A DNA stretch of 64,000 nt, from assembly GCF_003533305.1 (NCBI RefSeq), contig NZ_DOEH01000031.1, positions 1 through 64,000 of the forward strand, in the 5' to 3' direction. The translations under genes and the position numbers were made by a program. The DNA comes from Providencia sp. GTDB lineage: Bacteria > Pseudomonadota > Gammaproteobacteria > Enterobacterales > Enterobacteriaceae. A model generated the notes under the pieces. It ran no database searches. It was not told the DNA's origin and saw only the letters and a list, made by a program, of their open reading frames with translations. Position 1 is the first letter of the stretch. Every line of letters begins with the position of its first letter. Positions 27,452 to 36,770 of the stretch are shown here, piece by piece.

Positions 27452-28249
27452 TCAGATAATGGCATTGTGTTCAGCAACTCGGCGACACATTTCGACCGCA
27501 CTTAAGGCTGACAATAAAGACGTTTTAGGATTCGAGGCTAACGGTTGACCATTAAGCTCAATACAGAAACGACCAAAGTCACCGACGACTTCGATTCGAT
27601 GGGTATTTTGTTGTGTTGTAGGGTCAACCATTAGCTGAACTTTTGTTGCATCCATACCTATCCCATACAGTGCGACGGTTGCGGCGACATTGGCATTGGC
27701 TGGGAAATTGAGCGCCGCTTCTCGCGCCGTTCCGCTAAAAAATACGGTTGGTTCTGATACTTGATTAAGGTCGATATATTGCTCGGCAGGGCCATTACGC
27801 CAGCTGGCGGGACTTTTTCGTGATTGATAGGTAATTTGTGTAATATTGGCTTCTTTTGCTGCGCGAAGACCATCTAACCCTGCAATGGCGCCGCTGAGTG
27901 GAATTAACTGACCATGATGTTGGCGAGCAAGATCACTTAACTCGCGAGCGAATATGGCATCAGCAAGGGCACCCGTTGAAATGATGGCTATTGTCCAACC
28001 TCGTTTAAGCGCGATGGGAGCATATTGTTTAACCGCTTGATGACTCGCGCATTCCAACACTAAATCGGGTTTTTCGGTCACTGTCGCGAGGTCGTTGATC
28101 GGTATTACTTGACCATGAAAACGAGTCATAATGTCATCGTGATGGCTAGGGCGAGCAACAATCCAGCGAAGTACAATTCCATTGGGTAAGCGGTCAATCA
28201 CTTCATTGGCCATCGCACCATACCCAATAAGCATCAATGTTTTCATCAT
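27452..28249 (-). CDS. L-aspartate dehydrogenase-like oxidoreductase (AspDH/NadX family)
   Basis: A 265-residue Rossmann enzyme. The N-terminal dinucleotide motif is MLIGYGAMANEVI. The AspDH domain signatures SGAIAGLDGLRAAKEAN, YQSRKSPASWRNGPAEQ and SGTAREAALNFPANANVAATVALYGIGMDATKV are all present. True AspDH converts L-aspartate to iminoaspartate/oxaloacetate. Here the gene is embedded in an aromatic-type catabolic operon with no NAD-synthesis genes, so it may reduce or oxidise a pathway amino or oxo compound instead. I recall a similar set around P. aeruginosa PA3505, which I could not check. Confidence 0.8.
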   Translation of the reverse strand: MMKTLMLIGYGAMANEVIDRLPNGIVLRWIVARPSHHDDIMTRFHGQVIPINDLATVTEKPDLVLECASHQAVKQYAPIALKRGWTIAIISTGALADAIFARELSDLARQHHGQLIPLSGAIAGLDGLRAAKEANITQITYQSRKSPASWRNGPAEQYIDLNQVSEPTVFFSGTAREAALNFPANANVAATVALYGIGMDATKVQLMVDPTTQQNTHRIEVVGDFGRFCIELNGQPLASNPKTSLLSALSAVEMCRRVAEHNAII

Positions 28250-28257
28250 AAAATCCT

Positions 28258-29052
28258 TTAAATATGGTGACTAAAACCACCTGAAACATCCAATGCAGCG
28301 CCTGATGTAAAAGAAGCCATCGGTGATGCTAAAAAAACCAGTGCACGAGCCGGTTCTTCAGGTTTGCCTAAGCGTTGCATAGGAATACCGCGTTTTTTGG
28401 CAATATCGCCAATCCAGCTCGCCCAATCGCTTGTTTTATCATTGCGATTTTCAAACCGGCGATGCCATTGATCGGACTCCACCATTCCTAGTAAAATTGA
28501 ATTCACTCGAATACCTTTAGGTAGCAAGGTTTTTGATAGATTAAGCGTCATATTGAGTAATGCCGCTCGTGCCGCAGATGTAGCGACCATATGAGGCTCC
28601 GGTTGTAAGGCCAAGAGCGAATTAACACAGGTGATTGAGGCAATATTCGACTGTTCGAGTAATGGTAAAAATGCATTAACGGGATTAATAACACCAAAAA
28701 GTTTGAGCTGTGCTTCCTGTAACCACGCTTCTTCTGGTGTATCTGTAAAGCTCGCCACATAGCCTTGTCCGGCGTTATTAATCAGTAAATCTACTTGTCC
28801 ATACTGTTGTTTAACTTGTTCAGCAAATGCCAAAGTTTGTGTTTTATCTAGCACATCACAATTAACCGCCATAAACTTTTCTTGAGAATAAGTTTTTTGC
28901 AATGTGTCGAGGGCTTGTTGCAATTTATCTTGAGAGCGACCGCAAAAGGCGACTTTACAACCTTCATCGAGTAATAATTTGACTGTCGCAAAACCAATAC
29001 CGGAGCTTCCCCCCGTCACAACAGCAACACGATCATGTAACTGTAAATTCAT
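28258..29052 (-). CDS. SDR-family protein with altered catalytic residues
   Basis: A 264-residue short-chain dehydrogenase fold. The cofactor motif TGGSSGIG (residues 13-20) and NNAG (92-95) are intact, as is the C-terminal substrate loop and GGF end. The catalytic Ser is present (S145 in CVNSLL). The positions expected for Tyr and Lys, 13 and 17 residues later, are T158 and R162 in ATSAARAALL. It may bind NAD(P) but lack normal hydride-transfer chemistry. Its stop codon overlaps no neighbour; its start overlaps the hydrolase stop by 4 bp, so the genes are translationally coupled. Confidence 0.82.
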   Translation of the reverse strand: MNLQLHDRVAVVTGGSSGIGFATVKLLLDEGCKVAFCGRSQDKLQQALDTLQKTYSQEKFMAVNCDVLDKTQTLAFAEQVKQQYGQVDLLINNAGQGYVASFTDTPEEAWLQEAQLKLFGVINPVNAFLPLLEQSNIASITCVNSLLALQPEPHMVATSAARAALLNMTLNLSKTLLPKGIRVNSILLGMVESDQWHRRFENRNDKTSDWASWIGDIAKKRGIPMQRLGKPEEPARALVFLASPMASFTSGAALDVSGGFSHHI

Positions 29053-29951
29053 GGCACTTTCCTTTGTGAAGCTTTATTTTGTGAACTGTCTTTTGGAAAA
29101 CGATTTTTGGGTGAGTCAGTACATTCCAAGGCATCTGAAAATTGCTTTAAATAGAGATTAAATTCTATCGGTGCATCAAGGTAGCTGGCATGTCCTGCTT
29201 GCTTTATCACTTTCAATGGACATTGTTTATCGGTTGATAATTGCTGAACTTGTGCTGGTGGTGTAATGGTGTCATCTAAGCCAACAATCATCTCGACAGG
29301 GCCTTGATAAGCGTTTAAATAAAGGCTGATATCGTCATGAGCCAACATCCACGCAGCGGCTAAAAATCCTTCTGGATTGAGTTTTTGCATATTACGTTTT
29401 ACCCATTCAATCTTTTCAGCGGATGCCGAAGGGGAAAGTAATGCGGCTGCACGATTTTGTGCATAAGCTTCAATACCTGAATCACAGACAATTTCACGGC
29501 GCTTATCATAAACACGATGACGTTCTTCTGGGCTTTTAGTGGCATATCCTTGCGCAGGATTAGCTAACAATAACCCTCTAACCCTTTGTGGATGTAGAGA
29601 AGCAAAGGCACAAGCCATTAATGCCCCTAAAGAGTGCCCAACTAAAATGACTTGTTGTAATCCCAAATCATTTAAAAAATCCGTTAGCGCATCAGCATAA
29701 TCAAGAGCAACAGGTGTGCGGGTTGCAAGGGGATCGCTGTCTGAATAGCCCGGCGCATCCCATGCAAATAAATGATAGTTATCTGTCAGTGATGAGTCTG
29801 CGAACTGACATATCCATGAAGTCGAACCTGAGCTGATACCATGGAGCAGGACGATAGGAAAGCCGTCACCAGATTCACGCCAATTAAGACGATATTGGCC
29901 AAATTCAGCAAATTGTAAGTTGGGTAGCTTGTCAATTGGCAGTCTCATCAT
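29049..29951 (-). CDS. Alpha/beta hydrolase, ring-cleavage-product type
   Basis: A 300-residue alpha/beta-fold hydrolase. The oxyanion region is VLLHGISSGSTSW, the nucleophile elbow VGHSLGALMA (Ser), the acid Asp in GLDDTITPP, and the catalytic His in AGHASYLD. The last 30 residues are a polar tail unlike the core. In operons with an extradiol dioxygenase such enzymes hydrolyse the C-C bond of the meta-cleavage product, which is the role inferred here. It is preceded by GGAG and overlaps the downstream SDR start by 4 bp. Confidence 0.82.
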   Translation of the reverse strand: MMRLPIDKLPNLQFAEFGQYRLNWRESGDGFPIVLLHGISSGSTSWICQFADSSLTDNYHLFAWDAPGYSDSDPLATRTPVALDYADALTDFLNDLGLQQVILVGHSLGALMACAFASLHPQRVRGLLLANPAQGYATKSPEERHRVYDKRREIVCDSGIEAYAQNRAAALLSPSASAEKIEWVKRNMQKLNPEGFLAAAWMLAHDDISLYLNAYQGPVEMIVGLDDTITPPAQVQQLSTDKQCPLKVIKQAGHASYLDAPIEFNLYLKQFSDALECTDSPKNRFPKDSSQNKASQRKVP

Positions 29952-29963
29952 TGATTTCTCCTA

Positions 29964-30482
29964 TTATCCGCGCTTAACTTTTGATAAAGGATGATCTTCT
30001 GGATACGTTGGAATAGCGGGTTTTTGTGTACCAATCATGACGCACATTAATGCTTCTTCTTCCCCATGATTAAATAAACCACGGTAAATTCCAGCGGGAA
30101 CAGAAATGAGATCGCGTTCTTTTAGTACCGTTTCAAACTCTTCATCACCATCTTTAATAAATAAGGTGATGGTGCCTTTGAGCATGAAAAAAACTTCTTC
30201 AACATCGGGGTGTAAATGCAGCGGTCCTTCACATTTCGCCGGAAGCACCATGGTCGAAAAAGTGAAATTTTCAGCGGGTACGGTATTGGTGTCGTTGGCG
30301 ACTCCTGTTGCCCCTGTTCCGATATAGCGCATTTGTGCACGACGGTATTTAGGATCAAAATCCGCTTGAAACTTCAGTGCATTCCAATCGTATTTGCGCC
30401 CTTCAAAGCGTGCCACGCGAGACTCAATCCATTGCGCCATTGAAATATCTTGAGGTTTAACTTGGTTCGAAAGTTGTGACAT
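29964..30482 (-). CDS. Cupin-domain protein
   Basis: A 172-residue single-cupin protein. Motif 1 is GPLHLHPDVEEVFFMLKG (HxHx4E), with motif 2 near LISVPAGIYRGLFNHG, where Asn-His sits at the metal-ligand place. The N-terminal 60 residues precede the barrel. It might be a metal-dependent dioxygenase, an isomerase or a non-catalytic small-molecule binder. It lies between the MFS transporter and the alpha/beta hydrolase, with an AGGAG site before the ATG. Confidence 0.8.
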   Translation of the reverse strand: MSQLSNQVKPQDISMAQWIESRVARFEGRKYDWNALKFQADFDPKYRRAQMRYIGTGATGVANDTNTVPAENFTFSTMVLPAKCEGPLHLHPDVEEVFFMLKGTITLFIKDGDEEFETVLKERDLISVPAGIYRGLFNHGEEEALMCVMIGTQKPAIPTYPEDHPLSKVKRG

Positions 30483-30512
30483 AGTGTTCTCTCCTGATAA
30501 GACACAGATTAA

Positions 30513-31799
30513 TCAGTATTTTTTGAGTAGCGGCAGTAATAAGAAACTGCCAACCAAACCTATAATTACGATAAATAAAAGTCCGTTATCCATATTTCCA
30601 GTGAAGGCGATAAGCATACCCATTAAGAGCGGAGCCGCTGCGCCAGCCAAGTTTCCTAGACCATTGAAAATACCACCAGCCAGTGCACTGACTTGTTTTT
30701 GCGTTGCTTTGGCGAGTAGTGCGAAAATATTTGGTGCGCCGGCTCCCCACATAAACATGCTAAATGCCATCATCATGATGATGCTGTAGGTTTCCGTGAG
30801 AAATAACACGCCAGAAAGTCCGATAATTGCGCCGAGTAAGGAGATGAAACAAACCAGTGCACGGCGGTCATAACGGTCTGATAACCAAGCACCAATTACT
30901 TCACCAAACAACATTGCGATAAAGGGAAGGGAAGATAGGATCCCTGCGTGCGATAAATCAATCGATTTACCTTTGATTAAATAACTCGGCAACCAGCCGT
31001 TCATTCCCCACAGATAGACAAGGAAGGCGATGTTAAATAGACAGATAATCCAAAAGTGTGAATTGCGCAGTAAGATGTTTCGCTGCGTTTTTGCTTCAAT
31101 GATATTCGCTGTCAGGGCTTTGTTACCAAGCGGTGCTACTTTTTTAGCTAGATTTGGGTGGCGGATACCTATAATCACTAACCACCAAACTGGAACCGTA
31201 AAGGCTGCCATGACAAAGAATGTACTTTGCCAACCAAAATTTTGTAAAAGATATAGTGCGATAGGAAAACCCAGCGCGGCGCCTAATGGGGTACCTAAAA
31301 GCCAAAGCATGGTCGCTCGAGCCTGCATTCTTTGTGGGAATGTACGGCGCACGATGGCATATGAGATAGCGAGCAACGGCCCCTCAGCAATCCCGAGCAA
31401 AACACGTAAGAAAATCATAGTGCCATAATGGTGTGTGAAGCCCATGAGAATCATCAAGATACACCAGCTACTGACCATGAAAAGTAGCATTTTAGTGGGA
31501 TGAAAACGATCGCCAATGCCACTCAATAACATTGATGAAACGCCATAAGCGAATAAAAATGCGCTCATTAATAGGCCAAGACGAGTGGGATCGAAATCAA
31601 TGCCAAGGGCTTGTTGAAATTTCTCATCAGAAAATAGTGCCGCAATACTAATCTTGTCGAAAAAAGCCAGCAATACGCAAGAAAACAAGGCTATCGGGAT
31701 CAACCAATTCACTTTTTCTTGAGCGTCATTTTGGACTGTCGCTTGGACGCTGGTTTGTTCTGGTATCTTGGTGTGTACAGTAATACCTTGATTTGCCAT
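30513..31799 (-). CDS. MFS transporter, anion:cation symporter type
   Basis: A 428-residue MFS protein with 12 helices after a 35-residue polar N-terminus. LLAFFDKISIAAL in helix 1, the loop GIGDRFHPTKMLLF, FLRVLLGIAEGPLLAISYAIVRRTFP in helix 4, and GEVIGAWLSDRYDRR in the second half fit the ACS/aromatic-acid symporter groups. It most likely imports the carboxylate or aromatic substrate of the operon with protons. It is placed within the catabolic run between the reductase and cupin genes. Confidence 0.82.
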   Translation of the reverse strand: MANQGITVHTKIPEQTSVQATVQNDAQEKVNWLIPIALFSCVLLAFFDKISIAALFSDEKFQQALGIDFDPTRLGLLMSAFLFAYGVSSMLLSGIGDRFHPTKMLLFMVSSWCILMILMGFTHHYGTMIFLRVLLGIAEGPLLAISYAIVRRTFPQRMQARATMLWLLGTPLGAALGFPIALYLLQNFGWQSTFFVMAAFTVPVWWLVIIGIRHPNLAKKVAPLGNKALTANIIEAKTQRNILLRNSHFWIICLFNIAFLVYLWGMNGWLPSYLIKGKSIDLSHAGILSSLPFIAMLFGEVIGAWLSDRYDRRALVCFISLLGAIIGLSGVLFLTETYSIIMMMAFSMFMWGAGAPNIFALLAKATQKQVSALAGGIFNGLGNLAGAAAPLLMGMLIAFTGNMDNGLLFIVIIGLVGSFLLLPLLKKY

Positions 31800-31820
31800 A
31801 TTATCTCTCTTAGCTATACA

Positions 31821-33035
31821 CTATTTCAGCGACATTAATGAAAAGGCTGGGTCAGCAAGCTCTGACGGGTCTAACCTGCGATTGTTTTGTATCCAACGTT
31901 TACCGAGTTTGATCGCACGTGCATCGTTAAATGCAACCATCTGCACCAATTCATTGATTTCATTGAGTGAAAAATGGATTTCAGAAGTCGAAGTATGGCG
32001 CTGAATATGTTGTAAAGCTTGCCCTGTGGGAATACCGAGAATTTGGATGTTGTCCTGATATTGATCAGACCAAAGCCAAGCTGGTTCGTTAAATTTTTCG
32101 CTTTGGCTATTTAGCATGGCTTTTGCTGTCGCAATAGCTTGGTTTTGAGCATAGGCCCAAGACTGTAAACACAACGAAAGTGTTGGATGGCATGCTACAT
32201 CGCCTGCCGCATAGATATCAGCGTGGGATGTTTGCCCATGGCCATTGACGACAATACCTTGAGTGAGAGTAAGCCCGGCTTGTGCGGCTAACTCTAAATT
32301 GAGCTCGACACCAATGCCCATGACGGCAAGGTCAAAAGATTGCGTAGGTTGTTTTTGACAACCAATGTTGAGTTCAGATGTCGTTTCATCAAGGTAAATA
32401 TCACCGCAATCCGTGATGACATGCACACCGGCTTGTCGATGACGTTGCGCTAAAGCATCGGACACATTTTGGGGTACACTGCGCTCACATAGACGTGATT
32501 GACGTTCGAAAATCGTCACATCAAGCCCCATTTTTCGTGCGGAAGCGGCAACTTCTAAACCAATCCAGCCACCCCCGATGATTGCGATTTTTTGAGCTGA
32601 AAGTAGTGCTGTGCGTAGCTGCTGGGCATCATCCCAAGAACGAAGTGCAAAAACTTGTGGGTGTATTTGCCATGCTTTTGAGAGATAACGAGGTCGTCCA
32701 CCTGTGGCTATCAATAGTTTATCAAAAGCCAGTTGGCGTCCATCACTGAGTTGGACTTGTTTTTGGTCACTATCAATTCGAGTCGCGCGGACAGGGCGAA
32801 ACCATTGCAAGTTGAGTGCATCAGTATCGGCTTCACTGAACAGGCGTGAAAGCGCTAAAGTATCTTGGGTTAATGCTGCCTTTGATAAAGGCGGCCTTTC
32901 ATAGAAATCATGGATCTCATCGCTGATAACAGACAGTGTGCCTTGGTAGCCCTCATCTCTGAGTGTTTTCGCTGCCCAGCCTCCGGCTTGCCCTCCACCA
33001 ATAATCACAATACCACCTTGGATAATTGCGTCCAT
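31821..33035 (-). CDS. FAD-dependent ferredoxin reductase
   Basis: A 404-residue pyridine-nucleotide-disulphide-type flavoprotein similar to BphA4-like ferredoxin reductases. The FAD motif is IIGGGQAGGWAAKTLRDEGYQG (residues 10-31), the NAD motif IIGGGWIGLEVAASARKMG, and the second FAD segment GHGQTSHADIYAAGDVA. LLIATGGRPRY is present, and there is no redox CxxxxC pair, as expected. It should pass electrons from NADH to the Rieske ferredoxin at 37082-37396 for the oxygenase at 35668-36708. It follows the VOC gene after 3 bp. Confidence 0.87.
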   Translation of the reverse strand: MDAIIQGGIVIIGGGQAGGWAAKTLRDEGYQGTLSVISDEIHDFYERPPLSKAALTQDTLALSRLFSEADTDALNLQWFRPVRATRIDSDQKQVQLSDGRQLAFDKLLIATGGRPRYLSKAWQIHPQVFALRSWDDAQQLRTALLSAQKIAIIGGGWIGLEVAASARKMGLDVTIFERQSRLCERSVPQNVSDALAQRHRQAGVHVITDCGDIYLDETTSELNIGCQKQPTQSFDLAVMGIGVELNLELAAQAGLTLTQGIVVNGHGQTSHADIYAAGDVACHPTLSLCLQSWAYAQNQAIATAKAMLNSQSEKFNEPAWLWSDQYQDNIQILGIPTGQALQHIQRHTSTSEIHFSLNEINELVQMVAFNDARAIKLGKRWIQNNRRLDPSELADPAFSLMSLK

Positions 33036-33038
33036 GGT

Positions 33039-33965
33039 CTACTCCTTATTGGGTTTGACTTGGCGACGAGTGTCATAATCGAGACCACCTTCAACTGCCC
33101 ATTCGGTAAATGACACTAAAGAGTGTTCCAGTTCCCGCGGCTGCCATTTTTCAGTGAGGTAGTCATCATTGGTGTAGTATTCAAAAGCACCGCCCGTTGG
33201 ACTATTTACATACCAAAAATAGGCAGATGAAATAGGATGACGGCCGGGGCCAATAAAGGTGCTCCATTGATGGCGGTTCATTGCTAAACCACCCCCGATG
33301 ACCTCATGAATATCTCTGACTGTAAATGCCACATGATTTAGACCGCGACCACGATGAGGGAGTTTGAGTAAGAATAAGTTATGGTGGCAGCCATTGATTT
33401 GTGCCCGCAAAAATACAGCCCGATCGATATAACGGTCGGAAACCTGAAATCCTAATTTTTGGCAGTAAAATGCCTCAGTCGCGGGCAGATCATCGACAAA
33501 AAACACCACATGACCAATATTAATGGGAGTCGCTTTTTCATAAACAGGACTCGGGGCATCTATGCGGCGTATATCACCCCATTGGTTAATTGGGGAAATA
33601 TCGAGTGAAACCGGTTTTTGTTGGCTAACGCAAAATGCCACTGTCATGCCATTAGGGTCGCGGCATTCGGCACCATTTTCGGTTAATCGGAAACCATCAC
33701 ACTGTGCTATTTGCGTGATAATTTCAGCGAGTGAAGCCGTATTTTCCACCCCCCATGTGATTCGGCGTAGGGTTGAACCCGATTCAAAAGGCGCAGGAAG
33801 GGTATTATCATCAAGGGGCGAAACGTTGATCCCTGCACCTGATAATGTCGTAAAATAAGTTGGATTATCAGCGCAAGCGTGCAGACCAAAGTCTTTAAAG
33901 AATCGAGTACAGGCAGCAACGTCTTCAACCCCGAATTCCATTTTTTCTATTCCAATCACTGACAT
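33039..33965 (-). CDS. Extradiol-type VOC dioxygenase
   Basis: A 308-residue protein with two vicinal-oxygen-chelate modules. The C-terminal module has the three iron ligands expected of a type I extradiol dioxygenase: H152 (NIGHVVFFVDD), H211 (LNHVAFTV) and E262 (GGAFEYYTND). The active site is therefore likely functional, and the enzyme should cleave a catechol-like ring beside the hydroxyls. It follows an IclR gene after 111 bp, a gap with a CTCTATAGAG palindrome at 33975-33984 next to its ribosome site. The substrate is unknown. Confidence 0.85.
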   Translation of the reverse strand: MSVIGIEKMEFGVEDVAACTRFFKDFGLHACADNPTYFTTLSGAGINVSPLDDNTLPAPFESGSTLRRITWGVENTASLAEIITQIAQCDGFRLTENGAECRDPNGMTVAFCVSQQKPVSLDISPINQWGDIRRIDAPSPVYEKATPINIGHVVFFVDDLPATEAFYCQKLGFQVSDRYIDRAVFLRAQINGCHHNLFLLKLPHRGRGLNHVAFTVRDIHEVIGGGLAMNRHQWSTFIGPGRHPISSAYFWYVNSPTGGAFEYYTNDDYLTEKWQPRELEHSLVSFTEWAVEGGLDYDTRRQVKPNKE

Positions 33966-34076
33966 AGTATAGCCCTCTATAGAGTAGTGTTATTGCCAGA
34001 TGCGCATTTTGAGCAAACAGAGGCCGAGGCTTATGGCAATAAACCTAAAATTTTGTTGTCGATAATAAGGTGGAAG

Positions 34077-34853
34077 CTAAACGGCTTTGGCGGGTCTTAT
34101 GCCGCCAATAAACTCCGTAAGTTTTTGTGCTGCACTGCTAACTTCATTTTGTAAACGCTGACGTTCCTGAGCTGGGATGCTATCCATTGGCACCATAATG
34201 CTGATAACGGCTTCAACTTCATTGGTTTGGTTGTAAACAGGATAAACAATCGAGGAAATACCTCGACGATAAAATGATTCGCCAAGCACATAACCGCGTA
34301 ATTTGTCTGCTTGGATCATGTTCCAAAACACCTGTTTACTGCCCGCATCATCAGGTAATTCCTCATCGGGATAGAGCAAGTCAAACTCAGTACGACTTAA
34401 ACTGGTTAATAACATACGACCGAGAGATGTTCGGTGCGCTGCTAACCGAGTTCCAACACTCACATGGTTAATTTTTGATTCTGCGCCGCTGACTCTGGCA
34501 ATGTAAATAATGTCACGCCCATCGCGTATGACTAAATGGCTATTGCACTGGCTGCGGTCGCGCAGCTGTTCAATAATGGGTTGGCCTAGCTGGGTTAAAT
34601 CGAGTGAAGCGATATAACCCAATCCGAGACTTAGTACCTTACGACCTAGGGAAAATGCCCCCGTTCGTGGATGCTGTTCAATAAAATCTAAATGTACTAA
34701 GGTCTGAATTGCCCGATATGCAGTCGCTTTTGGCATATCGATTAAACGAAGAATTTCCGCAAAAGTCAGCTCGCGGTGCTGCTTCGCGAGGAGAAGTAGC
34801 AGTTGTAAACCTTTTTCCAAACCTGGAACTAAATATTTACATGTTGAACTCAT
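34077..34853 (-). CDS. IclR-family transcriptional regulator
   Basis: A 258-residue IclR protein. The winged HTH covers about residues 8-65 (LTFAEILRLIDMPKATAYRAIQTLVHLDFIE), followed by an effector GAF-like domain with IIEQLRDRSQCNSHLVIRDGRDIIYIARV and a C-terminal RGISSIVYPVYNQ. It lies inside the catabolic run on the same strand, so it is probably the local regulator. GTTTC-type inverted repeats upstream of the ferredoxin gene (37428-37443, 37562-37579) are candidate binding sites. GGGGAG precedes its ATG. Confidence 0.88.
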   Translation of the reverse strand: MSSTCKYLVPGLEKGLQLLLLLAKQHRELTFAEILRLIDMPKATAYRAIQTLVHLDFIEQHPRTGAFSLGRKVLSLGLGYIASLDLTQLGQPIIEQLRDRSQCNSHLVIRDGRDIIYIARVSGAESKINHVSVGTRLAAHRTSLGRMLLTSLSRTEFDLLYPDEELPDDAGSKQVFWNMIQADKLRGYVLGESFYRRGISSIVYPVYNQTNEVEAVISIMVPMDSIPAQERQRLQNEVSSAAQKLTEFIGGIRPAKAV

Positions 34854-34901
34854 CGTCTTAATCTCCCCGCCAAAGCGGTTTTGCTTGGTGCGATTTTGTT
34901 T

Positions 34902-35675
34902 TTAGTTAAAAATAAAGCCGCCATTGACAGGAATTAATTGCCCTGTGACAAAATCAGACATCGGTGATAATAAATATAAGGCGGTTCCCGTTACGTCATC
35001 AGGCATTTGTTCACCTTGTAAAGCTCGCCCATTTTCATAGAGCTGGTGGCGCTCTACAGGAACATATTCAGTAGCCTCTACTTTGGTTAATCCCGGAGCG
35101 ATGGCATTAACACAGATTCGATGTACACCAAGTTCACGCGCCATTGAACGTGTCATACTGATAATGGCACCTTTACTGGCGACGTAGGCCATCAGTTTTG
35201 GAGCTCCCCATAATGCGGTATCAGAGGCAATATTTACGATTTTGGCGGTTGATGAACCTTGTTTTGACGTACACTGTTTTAATAATGGCAGCGCAGCTTT
35301 TGTGACTAACCAAGTACCTCGTACATTGACTGTCATCACCTTATCCCACAGCGTTAAATCGTACTCATCTAATGGTTTTCCACCGACGCCAGTTGCTAAA
35401 GCGGCATTGTTGATTAGTCCATCAATCGAACCCTTTTTTCCAATAGTGTCAAAGGCCTGATTAATTGCATCAGGATTGGCAATATCGAATGTTAACCCTT
35501 CGGCATTTAGCCCTTCACGGCACAACAGTTCGACACTCTCTTGCAATCGGTCACCTAAGATATCGCATAAAATCACATTCGCACCTTGCCTAGCCGCCGC
35601 TTGTGCAAAGCTAAAACCGAGTCCTCTTGCGGCGCCAGTAATCACAATACGTTTTGCGGCTAATAAATCATGCAT
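34902..35675 (-). CDS. SDR-family dehydrogenase (canonical)
   Basis: A 257-residue short-chain dehydrogenase with a normal active site: TGAARGLG cofactor motif, NNAA, Ser in NIASDTALWG, and YVASK with the catalytic Tyr and Lys. The C-terminal GQLIPVNGGFIFN is typical. Beside a Rieske oxygenase the obvious role is oxidation of a cis-dihydrodiol to a catechol, though other alcohols are possible. ATG 35675 has AAGGAAA upstream; its start overlaps the Rieske stop by 8 bp, so it is co-translated with the oxygenase. Confidence 0.87.
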   Translation of the reverse strand: MHDLLAAKRIVITGAARGLGFSFAQAAARQGANVILCDILGDRLQESVELLCREGLNAEGLTFDIANPDAINQAFDTIGKKGSIDGLINNAALATGVGGKPLDEYDLTLWDKVMTVNVRGTWLVTKAALPLLKQCTSKQGSSTAKIVNIASDTALWGAPKLMAYVASKGAIISMTRSMARELGVHRICVNAIAPGLTKVEATEYVPVERHQLYENGRALQGEQMPDDVTGTALYLLSPMSDFVTGQLIPVNGGFIFN

Positions 35676-36708
35676 TTGACGTTTCCTTGCCATAAATCAG
35701 GTCAAATTGTTTTTTTGCTTCTCGTTGCATAATTCGGCGTAGGCGTGATAACCCCACATCATGTTGATATAAGAACTCTTGTCCGCGTGCATTTGGAGCC
35801 ATGTTTTCTAAGATGATGCGGTCTTGTTCTAAAACATCCCAATGCAAGCCTTCTAAGCGATTGCGGTACATGAATCGCCATAAATCACGTTGCCAATCTT
35901 TAACTTTACGGATACGCCAGAAGAATACGCGGGTATTGAATCTATCCTCAGGGACGACCATACCAATAATCCAGAAATGACCACCGGGTCCAAAACGTTT
36001 TTGATAGGGAATCGATAAGCGCATCCAGTTAGCACCGGTACTTGCAAATTCAACCCAATCGAAATTGACACCAATTTGGTCATTTTTACGAAAGATAAAG
36101 CCGTGTTGGGTAGGGACTAAGATCATTTCTGATTGCTTATCACCATCTGCCATTGAGTGAGATGATGAATGCAAGTAGGTGCCATGCATTGGGTCCATGA
36201 CATTTTCTAATGCATATTGATAGTTACAATTCCATGTGGCAGTACACAAAAAATGACTGTGATTTTCGTGGTCAGCCAACTCCTCGGGGAATTCAAGCTC
36301 TGGTGGCGTTTCATTTTCGGTTATCGCAAAATAAAGAAAAATAGCGCTATTAAGTTCTTTAACGGGATAGGTTTTTAAGCACTTTTGGCCTTCAAGCGGG
36401 CATTGATTTACCGCCGGAACATCTTTAACAACGCCATCACCACCCACTTCAACACCATGGTACCAACAGGCAATACGTTCACCGAGGTTCCAGCCCATTG
36501 ATAATCTAGCACCACGGTGGGGACATCTATCCTCTAGAGCATGGATTTGGCCTTTATCATCACGCCATAGCACAATTTGCTCTTCTAGACGCGTGATCCC
36601 AATGGGATTGCTATTGACTTCCCAGCTTGATAATACGGGGTACCATTGCCCTCGTAGTCCAACATCTAAGTAATCCTGAGCGCTATGAAGTTGTGTATTT
36701 GTTGTCAT
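35668..36708 (-). CDS. Rieske non-heme iron oxygenase, catalytic subunit
   Basis: A 346-residue oxygenase of the phthalate dioxygenase/vanillate demethylase-like group. The Rieske site is C62-P-H64 and C81-W-Y-H84. The mononuclear iron ligands are H175 and H180 with bridging D172 in ENVMDPMHGTYLH, and D296 in VLEQDRI is the likely third ligand. Length and spacing resemble O-demethylases such as dicamba monooxygenase. Electrons should come from the ferredoxin (37082-37396) and reductase (31821-33035). The product may be a dihydrodiol or, by demethylation, a phenol plus formaldehyde. Confidence 0.88.
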   Translation of the reverse strand: MTTNTQLHSAQDYLDVGLRGQWYPVLSSWEVNSNPIGITRLEEQIVLWRDDKGQIHALEDRCPHRGARLSMGWNLGERIACWYHGVEVGGDGVVKDVPAVNQCPLEGQKCLKTYPVKELNSAIFLYFAITENETPPELEFPEELADHENHSHFLCTATWNCNYQYALENVMDPMHGTYLHSSSHSMADGDKQSEMILVPTQHGFIFRKNDQIGVNFDWVEFASTGANWMRLSIPYQKRFGPGGHFWIIGMVVPEDRFNTRVFFWRIRKVKDWQRDLWRFMYRNRLEGLHWDVLEQDRIILENMAPNARGQEFLYQHDVGLSRLRRIMQREAKKQFDLIYGKETSNA

Positions 36709-36770
36709 TGATCTGCTTCCTGTTATCGGCGGTATTATTCAAGTGATAATCGCTATGAAATAGCAGAGAA

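Noticed and set aside
33993..34043. TTATTGCC / GGCAATAA as a terminator between the IclR and VOC genes
   Set aside because: The loop would be over 30 nt, with no T run; the genes probably remain co-transcribed.
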